Below are positions 1 to 5,021 of a stretch of DNA of 9,252 bases, in pieces. How positions within the stretch are numbered: position 1 is the first letter of the stretch; every line of letters begins with the position of its first letter. Position numbers and translations under genes: made by a program. The notes under the pieces were generated by a model. That model had not been told where the DNA came from. It searched no databases and saw only the letters and a list, made by a program, of their open reading frames with translations. Origin of the DNA: Nitratifractor sp. (GTDB taxonomy: Bacteria; Campylobacterota; Campylobacteria; Campylobacterales; Sulfurovaceae); assembly GCA_024762845.1 (NCBI GenBank), contig JANTGQ010000040.1:1-9252 (forward strand). Direction: 5' to 3'.

Positions 1-37
1 CAATTCTAATGCGAAATCTGGGATTATGAAATTTTAA

Positions 38-45
38 GATAAAAT
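38..45 (+). promoter_or_regulatory. possible -10 region of the L,D-transpeptidase gene
   Basis: A GATAAAAT stretch lies about 20 bases before the start codon and resembles a sigma-70 -10 box. It would give a leader of roughly 15 bases. No clear -35 is visible, and the upstream 37 bases are all that can be inspected, so this is weak. The ribosome binding site (GGA at 58-60, six bases before ATG) is also weak. Confidence 0.25.
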
Positions 46-66
46 ATAAAAAAATTTGGAAAAAAC

Positions 67-1854
67 ATGAAAAGAACAATAACATCGGCACTACTATGTA
101 GTACTCTCTACCTTATGCCCCTTCAGGCAGTTACACCTAACGATATAAAAACAACTCTGGAGAAATCTAAAAAGAGTCCTTTTAAGAGTATATATAAAAA
201 CAACCTCTATCAACCCCTTTGGCTTAAGAAGGGTGGCTTAAACAACTTGGGAGAAGAGCTTCTTGAGCAGATAAAAAACGATAAAACTGTAGCACCCGAC
301 CTAAAATTCTATAAGCTCTATAGAGCCGCTAGAAAAGCATTGAAGCAAAAAGAGTACAGTGCCAGAGTTGATCTCTCTTTAACAAAACTCTATTTTAGTT
401 ATATGCACTATCTTATACGTGGCAGTATAAACTGGAAAAAATTTGATTCTAATCTTGCCAGACTAGCTAAAAAATATGACTCTACAGTAGCATGGGAGCG
501 CACTACCCCTCCCTACAGTGCAAAAAAGATTCTAGAACTTGCACAACTAAACGACTCTTTTCAAGATAAATTTAATCAAGTTGAACCACATAAATTTAAA
601 TACAATAAATTAAAAGGCTATTTAAAAAAATATATAGCAATTTCCAATAACGGCGGATGGAAAACAGTCTCTCCCAAGAAAAGCATCAAAGTTGGACAGA
701 GCGACCCCTCTATTCCACTTATTAGAAAAAGACTCAAAATTGTAGGTGACCTTAACGGATGCAGTGCTTCGGAGAGTGAAACAGTATATGATAGCTGCAT
801 GGCAAAAGCTGTCAAAAGATTTAAACTCCGTCACGGATATAAAGCGAGTAGCACAATTGGCAAAGCAATACGCACAGAGCTTCGCAGACCAGTATCTTAC
901 TATATCAAAAAGATTCGTCTAAACCTAGACAGAATTAAATGGAGCAACCCTAAAGAGAACAGAGTACATATTCATCTTAATATTCCCGACTTCAGACTCT
1001 ATCTCTACGATGGAGAGCAATTAGTTACCACCATGCGTGTAGTAACAGGAAAAAGAGACCACCCTACCCCAGTCTTTAGCGATGTTATGACAAGCATTAT
1101 AGTAAACCCATACTGGAGAATCCCCCAGAGTATTGTACGCAAAGAGATGCTAAGACACCTGATTAAAAACCCTAAATACTACAACAGACAACACAAATAC
1201 CTCTATAAAGGATGGGGTGAAGGCTCAGAAAAAGTTGACCCTTCAACCGTCAACTGGAAACAGTATGTAGGGAACAAAAAACATATTCCATACCACTTTA
1301 TGCAAGACCCAGGTAGTAGAAATGCGCTTGGTAAAATTAAGTTTCTCTTTCCAAACAAATACTCAGTCTATATACACGATACACCAAGCAAAAGACTCTT
1401 TTTCAGAGAAACCAGAGCCTTTAGCCACGGTTGTATGCGAATTCAAAAACCAAGAGAGCTTCTCAAGGCACTCTCTTTATATAATAGCAATATCAATGTA
1501 GACAAGATGATGAAAAAGCTAGGTACCAATAAAAAGACAAGTCTTGGACTACGGCGTAAAATCCCTATCGATATCACCTACTTTACTTCATTTGTAGACG
1601 ACTACGGCAACCTGCACTTTAGAAAAGATATCTATGGATATGATAGATTGCAACTTAAAAATAGTACTGTAGCAGTACCAAAAACAAAAAATAAGAAAGC
1701 CACTAAAGCGAAAAAGATCAAAAAAAGAGCGCACAAAAATGATACAAAACAAAAAAGTGCAAAAGGAACAGCAACAAAACATAAAGCCACAGTAAAAAAA
1801 ACAGCAGTAAAAAAGAAAAAAAACGACTATGACGTTGTAGAGATTGGGTATTAA
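67..1854 (+). CDS. L,D-transpeptidase, YcbB/LdtD-like, secreted, with lysine-rich tail
   Basis: This 595-residue protein probably makes 3-3 cross-links between peptidoglycan stems in the periplasm. Residues 1-21 form a signal peptide (positive start, hydrophobic core, cleavage after LQA). Residues about 22-200 match the helical scaffold region of YcbB proteins. Residues about 209-272 look like a peptidoglycan-binding domain (GQSDPSIPLIRKRL, then VKRFKLRHGY). The YkuD catalytic domain spans about 299-500 and has the signature His437-Asp-Thr-Pro followed by Ser453-His-Gly-Cys456-Met-Arg; Cys456 is the expected nucleophile. The length is close to E. coli YcbB (about 615). Residues 539-585 are an unusual Lys/Ala/Thr-rich basic tail, ending in an acidic-aromatic NDYDVVEIGY segment. 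The ATG at 67 is chosen because the signal peptide starts there. The coding strand is A/C-leaning, unlike the genes at the other end of the window. The family call is firm; the exact paralogue name is not. Confidence 0.9.
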   Translation: MKRTITSALLCSTLYLMPLQAVTPNDIKTTLEKSKKSPFKSIYKNNLYQPLWLKKGGLNNLGEELLEQIKNDKTVAPDLKFYKLYRAARKALKQKEYSARVDLSLTKLYFSYMHYLIRGSINWKKFDSNLARLAKKYDSTVAWERTTPPYSAKKILELAQLNDSFQDKFNQVEPHKFKYNKLKGYLKKYIAISNNGGWKTVSPKKSIKVGQSDPSIPLIRKRLKIVGDLNGCSASESETVYDSCMAKAVKRFKLRHGYKASSTIGKAIRTELRRPVSYYIKKIRLNLDRIKWSNPKENRVHIHLNIPDFRLYLYDGEQLVTTMRVVTGKRDHPTPVFSDVMTSIIVNPYWRIPQSIVRKEMLRHLIKNPKYYNRQHKYLYKGWGEGSEKVDPSTVNWKQYVGNKKHIPYHFMQDPGSRNALGKIKFLFPNKYSVYIHDTPSKRLFFRETRAFSHGCMRIQKPRELLKALSLYNSNINVDKMMKKLGTNKKTSLGLRRKIPIDITYFTSFVDDYGNLHFRKDIYGYDRLQLKNSTVAVPKTKNKKATKAKKIKKRAHKNDTKQKSAKGTATKHKATVKKTAVKKKKNDYDVVEIGY

Positions 1855-1994
1855 GTATCCTTTCTGCACGATATTTGCTACCTCTATCAAAATCATAACT
1901 AGCAAGATCTACTCCCTGCTCTACAAACACAATAAACACATAAAACTTATTTTATTTATTTTAAATTAATCCATATTATGATACTATTTATTAA

Positions 1995-2007
1995 ATATAT
2001 GTAAAAT
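1995..2007 (+). promoter_or_regulatory. possible -10 region of the lipoprotein gene
   Basis: ATATATGTAAAAT lies 23 bases upstream of the lipoprotein start codon in very AT-rich DNA. TAAAAT at 2002-2007 is a plausible -10, with no evident -35. This is typical of epsilonproteobacterial housekeeping promoters but hard to tell from background here. The 175 bases between the transpeptidase and this gene show no convincing terminator. Confidence 0.3.
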
Positions 2008-2029
2008 ACTGGTTAAAAGTGAGTAACAA

Positions 2030-2623
2030 ATGACTAAAATTATTTCTATCCTATCCATACTGTTTGCATTAACTGCCTGCAATTCAGAAGATAAAACTCC
2101 CCAAATAGATAGTCGACATCAGGCAAAAGTAGTAGACTCTGAAGTCGAAGGGTTACAGTTTCAGTGCGCCGGTATATTTGAGTATACAGATAAGAACGGA
2201 ACTCTAGGTTGCAGCCATATGCCAATAGCATTTATGGTTGGGCAAATTAAGCTGGGGTTACTCTATAAGATACCTACAGACTCTACTATTTTTCCACAAG
2301 ATATTGCCAATGTTCCACGAACAGATGGCAACGATGAAAATGTTATAAAGATAGTAACAATCTTACAATCTCTCGACGAAGACCAAAACCCCGAGAATGG
2401 AATTAAAATACCTCTAGAAGTTCATCAAAAACTTACAACTTTCATCGATATCAAACAGACGAACCTAGCAGAGATAGAAGAACTTATAGAAGCACAATTA
2501 GGCAGAGATATAAACTTTACAGAACCAAACAAAGCCCTATTGCATCTTAATCGTTCAATGAAACGCTATAACCTTCCTCCATTACAATCAAGAATTTTAG
2601 AAGACTTTAACGCTACAAATTAG
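2030..2623 (+). CDS. small lipoprotein of unknown function
   Basis: This 197-residue protein has a lipoprotein signal peptide: MTKIIS, a hydrophobic run, then the lipobox Leu14-Thr-Ala-Cys17. Cys17 should be lipidated; Asn at +2 is compatible with the outer membrane by the E. coli rule. The mature part contains DSEVEGLQFQC (36-46), TDKNGTLGC (53-61), a GQIKLG segment (71-76) and an LQSLDEDQNPENGI segment (112-125). From memory this order (VEGL..C, TD..G, G.I.LG, LQSLD.D.NP.NGI) recurs in surface lipoproteins and adhesin-like proteins of marine proteobacteria; their function is not known to me. Cys46 and Cys61 could form a disulfide. The start follows a GTGAG ribosome binding site (2019-2023). 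It is likely a single-gene unit, since it lies 175 bases from the previous gene and no gene follows in the same direction. I do not assign a function. Confidence 0.75.
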   Translation: MTKIISILSILFALTACNSEDKTPQIDSRHQAKVVDSEVEGLQFQCAGIFEYTDKNGTLGCSHMPIAFMVGQIKLGLLYKIPTDSTIFPQDIANVPRTDGNDENVIKIVTILQSLDEDQNPENGIKIPLEVHQKLTTFIDIKQTNLAEIEELIEAQLGRDINFTEPNKALLHLNRSMKRYNLPPLQSRILEDFNATN

Positions 2624-2776
2624 AGACTTGAGCTACACAGAATACTAGAGTCTATTGGACAACTGCCTATTTAGGATAAAACAGAAGGAAGAACAAATTT
2701 TTATTTAGAAACAACACATATTTAGGTTACTTAGGTCTCTATCAAAACCCAAACAACTATAATCCGAGTTAAACTT

Positions 2777-2821
2777 AAATGTCCTTTTTGATAGCAATAT
2801 ACAAATAACAGGACATTTTTT
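2777..2821 (+). terminator. inverted repeat followed by a T run, possible terminator
   Basis: AAATGTCCT (2777-2785) is the exact complement of AGGACATTT (2810-2818), and the right arm runs into a six-T tract (2816-2821). This fits a rho-independent terminator read on the + strand, possibly for the lipoprotein gene 150 bases upstream. The 24-base loop is long for a terminator and the stem is only half GC, so it could instead be a protein-binding dyad. Confidence 0.4.
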
Positions 2822-2843
2822 GAGTGCTAATTGTATATATGGG

Positions 2844-2870
2844 CATTAACAGACATAGTATCTGTTAATG
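2844..2870. repeat. perfect 10-bp inverted repeat
   Basis: CATTAACAGA (2844-2853) and TCTGTTAATG (2861-2870) are exact reverse complements separated by 7 bases. No T run follows on the + strand and none precedes that would serve the other strand, so a terminator is unlikely. An operator or a remnant of a mobile-element end is possible. No neighbouring promoter indicates which. Confidence 0.6.
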
Positions 2871-2913
2871 ATGGATTGTTGACAAATAAAACTATTCTCT
2901 TTAATCTACCTGC

Positions 2914-2918
2914 TTGAA
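2914..2918. repeat. left target-site duplication TTGAA
   Basis: TTGAA directly abuts the first base (CCCGGA) of the long inverted-repeat element. The same five bases abut the other end at 3083-3087. This is the expected footprint of a transposase making a 5-bp staggered cut. Confidence 0.6.
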
Positions 2919-3082
2919 CCCGGATTATGCATTAGAATTGCTTGAAATCTGCCAAACACTTGTGCTGTAGGTATTTACGGAAAACCTGAGGTGCACCCAT
3001 TGGTGCATCGATGGTTTCTCCGTAAGTGCATACAGTGCAATGGTTTGTGTAGAGTTCAGTAATCTCTAATGCATATTCCGGG
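2919..3082. mobile_element. MITE-like hairpin element, 164 bp
   Basis: The element is almost wholly an imperfect inverted repeat. The outer 18 bases (CCCGGATTATGCATTAGA at the left) match the complement of the right end at 17 of 18 positions. Pairing continues inward with small gaps to TTACGGA (2975-2981) with TCCGTAA (3019-3025), AAACC (2982-2986) with GGTTT (3013-3017), and an apical hairpin TGCACC-CATT-GGTGCA (2992-3007). It is flanked by TTGAA duplications and has no coding capacity, so it fits a miniature inverted-repeat transposable element mobilised in trans. The CC-starting ends and a 4-5 bp duplication recall the IS1380 group, but that is a guess from memory. It lies 25 bp beyond the toxin stop codon and, if transcribed, would fold strongly, so it could act as the 3' end of the toxin-antitoxin transcript. 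Confidence 0.7.
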
Positions 3083-3087
3083 TTGAA
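3083..3087. repeat. right target-site duplication TTGAA
   Basis: This is the second copy of TTGAA. It directly abuts the right end (TTCCGGG) of the hairpin element, in the same orientation as the left copy at 2914-2918. Confidence 0.6.
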
Positions 3088-3107
3088 CCTTCATTTTTTT
3101 ATGTTAC

Positions 3108-3377
3108 TTAGTCGTATACTTGTTGCCTATGCTTATAATCAACAACTACTACAATAAGTTGATCCTCTTCAATAAGATAAAAAAGTCTATAGTTTCCAAT
3201 TCTGTATCGATAATAACCTTCTAAATTATCTTTTAGTTTCTTTATGTTTGAACCATAAAATGGATTTTCTCTTAATTGAGGATAAACAAAAGTTTTAATT
3301 TTTGCATACATCTTTTTATCTATCTTCTTTTTAACTTTTTCAAAAGTTTTAGTTTCGGCAATTTGGTACTTAGACAA
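3108..3377 (-). CDS. RelE/ParE-superfamily toxin of a type II toxin-antitoxin pair
   Basis: This 89-residue basic protein ends in the hallmark of RelE-type toxins: NLEGYYRYRIGNYRLFYLI (51-69), a hydrophobic strand LIVVVV (74-79), then DYKHRQQVY (80-88). Family members are usually ribosome-dependent mRNA interferases; some ParE members poison gyrase. The arginines and the YKHR segment fit the RelE/YoeB/StbE side, but I cannot fix the target. I chose the TTG at 3377 as start because AGGTGA (3391-3386) sits eight bases before it. A GTG at 3389 would add four residues but overlaps that ribosome binding site. The TTG overlaps the end of the antitoxin gene by 8 bases, so translation is probably coupled. 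The pair lies beside a MITE-like element, which suggests acquired DNA. Confidence 0.88.
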   Translation of the reverse strand: MSKYQIAETKTFEKVKKKIDKKMYAKIKTFVYPQLRENPFYGSNIKKLKDNLEGYYRYRIGNYRLFYLIEEDQLIVVVVDYKHRQQVYD

Positions 3378-3606
3378 TTGTGTAGTCACCTTTTTTGAAA
3401 TCTTCTAATCCATTCATAAGGTTTTGGACAAGTTCTTTATCTTCTAGTATCTCGTTCATTTCATCTTGTTCTACAAACTGAGATGAAGTTAGGTACTGCA
3501 TTGTTGCAAACTCTATAAAGTTTGATAAATTTCTTCTTTGACCTTGGGCTGCAAGTTTTATCATATCATAAACTGAGTCATCAATTCTCATTGTTACTGT
3601 TTTCAT
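3370..3606 (-). CDS. ribbon-helix-helix antitoxin (CopG/Arc-like)
   Basis: This 78-residue protein neutralises the downstream toxin and probably represses the operon. Residues 2-8 (KTVTMRI) form the DNA-contacting strand. Residues about 10-22 and 26-39 (NLSNFIEFATMQYL) form the two helices of a ribbon-helix-helix fold. The C-terminal part (53-78, ILEDKELVQNLMNGLEDFKKGDYTIV read in order) has the pattern of antitoxin toxin-binding tails. The ATG at 3606 follows AAGGA (3617-3613) at six bases. An in-frame ATG farther upstream at 3648 is excluded because it lies upstream of the -10 box of the operon promoter, so the transcript would not contain it. The gene order (antitoxin first, short overlap) is the usual type II arrangement. 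Confidence 0.88.
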   Translation of the reverse strand: MKTVTMRIDDSVYDMIKLAAQGQRRNLSNFIEFATMQYLTSSQFVEQDEMNEILEDKELVQNLMNGLEDFKKGDYTIV

Positions 3607-3618
3607 GAATAATCCTTT

Positions 3619-3658
3619 TTGAATACTTTTATATTTAATTATATTCAAATTTATTCAA
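3619..3658 (-). promoter_or_regulatory. repeated TTGAATA boxes, likely antitoxin operator
   Basis: TTGAATA occurs twice on the - strand in direct orientation exactly 10 bp apart (3658-3652 and 3648-3642), and once inverted at 3619-3625. The two direct copies fall in the spacer between -35 and -10 (the second touches the -10), and the inverted copy lies just downstream of the transcription start. One helical turn between boxes suits cooperative binding of ribbon-helix-helix dimers. Autoregulation by the antitoxin is an inference. Confidence 0.5.
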
Positions 3659-3666
3659 TTTGTCAA
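3638..3666 (-). promoter_or_regulatory. consensus sigma-70 promoter of the toxin-antitoxin operon
   Basis: On the - strand TTGACA (3666-3661) and TATAAT (3643-3638) are separated by exactly 17 bases, matching both consensus hexamers perfectly. Transcription should begin near 3631, giving a leader of about 25 bases to the antitoxin ATG. Such a strong promoter is expected where a repressor restrains it. Confidence 0.85.
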
Positions 3667-3777
3667 TATTTACACTAAATTTGGAAATAAATAAGTATTA
3701 CAAAGTCTTATAAAAATCTTAAAGTAGAGTTTATAATTTTTTACTTAGTGAGCAAGTGTATTAATGAGGATAGTTAA

Positions 3778-3800
3778 TCAAAAGCCAAGATGGCTTTTGA
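3778..3800 (-). terminator. terminator hairpin of the BON-LysM gene
   Basis: TCAAAAGCCA (3778-3787) and TGGCTTTTGA (3791-3800) are exact complements around a 3-base loop. The dyad starts one base after the BON-LysM stop codon and, read on the - strand, ends in TGGCTTTT followed by GATTAAC. The U-rich 3' arm and tight loop fit an intrinsic terminator, although there is no longer U run after the stem. Confidence 0.7.
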
Positions 3801-3801
3801 C

Positions 3802-4263
3802 TTATGCTACTGTAGGAATTCTGATAGATTGACCTTCGTAGATTTTATCTGCATCTTTGATAACCTCTAGGTTTGCTGCTACGATGTCTGTGTATTTTGC
3901 GCCGTTACCGTAGTGCTCTTCTGCTATAGCCCAGAGAGTGTCGCCTTTTTTGATTGTGTAGAATGTTGGTTCTGGAATGTCGCGCTCGTTTGTTGCTTCT
4001 ATTGTCTCCATAGTTACAAGTTGGTCGGCATTTACGCTCTCTACGCCCTCTACATTTCCGGCAATTAGGATAACTTTTTCTCTTGTGTCATTGTCTGTCG
4101 CAACACCTGCAAGTGTAACTACTCCATCTTCTACAGCAACAACCAAACCTTGTACCGGCTCGCCCTCGAAACTGCTTTCGATTTCGTTTTTGATTGCTTC
4201 GTCGTCGTTACCACTGCCTAAAAGCTTTTTACCCGCATCTTTAAAGAAACTAAATAGTCCCAT
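3802..4263 (-). CDS. kbp: BON-LysM domain protein, Kbp/YgaU-like
   Basis: This 153-residue protein matches E. coli Kbp (YgaU, 149 residues) in layout and wording. It has an N-terminal MGLFSFFKDAGKKL, a BON domain at about 22-86 (VVAVEDGVVTLAGVA, then VILIAGNVEGVESV), and a C-terminal LysM domain at about 101-150 (FYTIKKGDTLWAIAEEHYG, then DADKIYEGQSIRIP). E. coli Kbp is a cytoplasmic potassium-binding protein; whether this relative binds K+ is inferred from family likeness. There is no signal peptide, as in Kbp, so LysM here is unlikely to bind peptidoglycan. The ATG follows AAAGGAGA (4278-4271) at seven bases. It lies 46 bases downstream of dcd in the same direction but has its own promoter and terminator, so it can be expressed alone. 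Confidence 0.85.
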   Translation of the reverse strand: MGLFSFFKDAGKKLLGSGNDDEAIKNEIESSFEGEPVQGLVVAVEDGVVTLAGVATDNDTREKVILIAGNVEGVESVNADQLVTMETIEATNERDIPEPTFYTIKKGDTLWAIAEEHYGNGAKYTDIVAANLEVIKDADKIYEGQSIRIPTVA

Positions 4264-4294
4264 CTGTTGTTCTCCTTTAATTTAATTACACGAT

Positions 4295-4303
4295 ATTATA
4301 GCA
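4295..4303 (-). promoter_or_regulatory. extended -10 promoter of the BON-LysM gene
   Basis: On the - strand TTGCTATAAT contains TATAAT (4300-4295) preceded by TG with one spacer base, a perfect extended -10. It lies in the short gap after the dcd stop codon. Transcription would start near 4288, about 25 bases before the ATG. An extended -10 needs no -35, so the upstream dcd coding sequence is not an obstacle. Confidence 0.65.
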
Positions 4304-4309
4304 AAAAAG

Positions 4310-4873
4310 TTACGATTCTTTTAAAATTCTTGGCAAAGTTATACCTTTTTGTTTTTGATACTTCCCTTTACGGTTTGCATAGGTTGTTTCGCACTGTTCG
4401 TCACCCTCTAAAAAGAGTACCTGTGCTATACCCTCGTTGGCGTAAATTTTTGCCGGAAGTGGAGTAGTATTGCTTATCTCTATAGTAATATGCCCTTCGA
4501 AACCGGGCTCGAAAGGGGTGACATTTACGATTATTCCGCACCTTGCATAGGTACTTTTGCCAAGGCAGATAGCAAGCACATTTGGAGGCATTTTAAAATA
4601 TTCGACAGTTCTTGCTAGTGCAAAAGAGTTTGGCGGTACTATACAGACATCGCCTTTGAAGTCGACAACATTATTTTCGTCAAAATCTTTTGGGTCAACA
4701 ACCTGTGCGTTAATATTGGTAAAAATTTTAAACTCGTCACTTACTCTAATATCGTATCCGTAACTGCTTAATCCGTAGCTTACAACACCTTCGCCGACTA
4801 AATCTTCGCAGTATGGGGTTATCATCCCCTCTTGCGACATTTTTCGAATCCAACTATCTGACTTTAAACCCAT
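4310..4873 (-). CDS. dcd: dCTP deaminase
   Basis: Dcd converts dCTP to dUTP plus ammonia (EC 3.5.4.13) in the cytoplasm, feeding dUMP and so dTTP synthesis. The 187-residue length is usual for the family. Visible signatures are the N-terminal [14 protein letters not shown] (32-45), [21 protein letters not shown] (104-124), and GHITIEISN (127/128-135) with Glu132 in the position of the catalytic general base, followed by [10 protein letters not shown] (146-155). The STYAR segment (107-111) should contact the triphosphate. The ATG at 4873 follows AGAGG (4882-4878) at four bases. The gene is divergent from accB across 167 bases that hold overlapping promoters. I see no sign of a fused dUTPase, and the sequence is of the deaminase-only type. 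Confidence 0.95.
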   Translation of the reverse strand: MGLKSDSWIRKMSQEGMITPYCEDLVGEGVVSYGLSSYGYDIRVSDEFKIFTNINAQVVDPKDFDENNVVDFKGDVCIVPPNSFALARTVEYFKMPPNVLAICLGKSTYARCGIIVNVTPFEPGFEGHITIEISNTTPLPAKIYANEGIAQVLFLEGDEQCETTYANRKGKYQKQKGITLPRILKES

Positions 4874-4902
4874 GAAACCTCTTTTTGCTTTTATTGCTAC
4901 TA

Positions 4903-4960
4903 AAGGGGCTCTAAGAAGTAGGTAATGTTGTATGTATCACCTATTATTAGAGATTCCCTT
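4903..4960 (-). promoter_or_regulatory. imperfect stem-loop in the dcd 5' leader
   Basis: AAGGGG (4903-4908) pairs with TCCCTT (4955-4960, one G-U), CTCTAA (4909-4914) with TTAGAG (4947-4952), and TAGGTAAT (4919-4926) with ATCACCTA (4936-4943, 7 of 8). Together they form about 19 paired bases with two small internal loops. If dcd starts from the TATAAT at 4980-4975, the RNA begins about 8 bases before this stem-loop, and the ribosome binding site lies about 20 bases after it. It could stabilise the mRNA or act as a regulatory leader. It matches no riboswitch class that I recognise. Confidence 0.45.
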
Positions 4961-4970
4961 AGATTTATTA

Positions 4971-4980
4971 TGGTATTATA
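4971..4980. promoter_or_regulatory. overlapping divergent -10 boxes for dcd and accB
   Basis: Ten bases serve both strands. On the + strand TGGTATTAT (4971-4979) is an extended -10 (TG, one base, TATTAT) suitable for accB, with a start near 4986 and a 55-base leader. On the - strand TATAAT (4980-4975) is a perfect -10 suitable for dcd, with a start near 4968. Polymerase could not occupy both at once, so the two transcripts may compete. Neither has a clear -35. Confidence 0.5.
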
Positions 4981-4996
4981 TCTGAAAATTTTTACT

Positions 4997-5021
4997 TTTA
5001 TAAGTTGAAGGCACTTATAAA
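4997..5021 (+). promoter_or_regulatory. hairpin in the accB leader
   Basis: TTTATAAGT (4997-5005) is the exact complement of ACTTATAAA (5013-5021) around a 7-base loop. It lies just upstream of the accB ribosome binding site and within the predicted accB leader. It shares bases 5017-5021 with the long-range inverted repeat, so the two cannot form together. Confidence 0.5.

Larger units (their letters stand above)
2624..2913. other. intergenic region with clustered inverted repeats, no gene
   Basis: No open frame in this stretch has protein-like sequence, a ribosome binding site and a start. It holds two obvious dyads (2777-2818 and 2844-2870, listed separately) and a further 8-bp inverted pair, ATATACAA at 2797-2804 with TTGTATAT at 2831-2838. 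TATTTAG recurs three times between 2648 and 2725. The DNA ends at the 5-bp repeat that flanks the hairpin element. Confidence 0.6.

Noticed and set aside
1846..1860. Short dyad GGGTAT/GTATCC at the transpeptidase stop codon as a terminator
   Set aside because: It needs two G-U pairs in a 6-bp stem and has only a three-T run after it.
1588..1939. Two long open frames on the - strand over the end of the transpeptidase gene
   Set aside because: They are mostly Phe/Leu/Cys runs, the antisense of the lysine-rich tail, with no ribosome binding site. Only the first 29 residues of one look protein-like, and that is noted as a weak finding.
2919..3082. The long inverted repeat as a CRISPR unit, tRNA or riboswitch
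   Set aside because: There is no repeat-spacer periodicity, no cloverleaf, and the flanking TTGAA duplication points to transposition.
2624..3107. Replication origin at the skew switch
   Set aside because: I could not find a cluster of DnaA boxes or an adjacent dnaA or dnaN gene; only the skew change and AT-rich DNA are present.
3378..3389. GTG start for the toxin at 3389
   Set aside because: It overlaps the AGGTGA sequence that serves the TTG at 3377. It remains possible but is less well supported.
3607..3648. Upstream ATG for the antitoxin at 3648
   Set aside because: It lies upstream of the operon -10 box (3643-3638), so the transcript would not include it. ATG 3606 has a good ribosome binding site and starts the ribbon-helix-helix strand.
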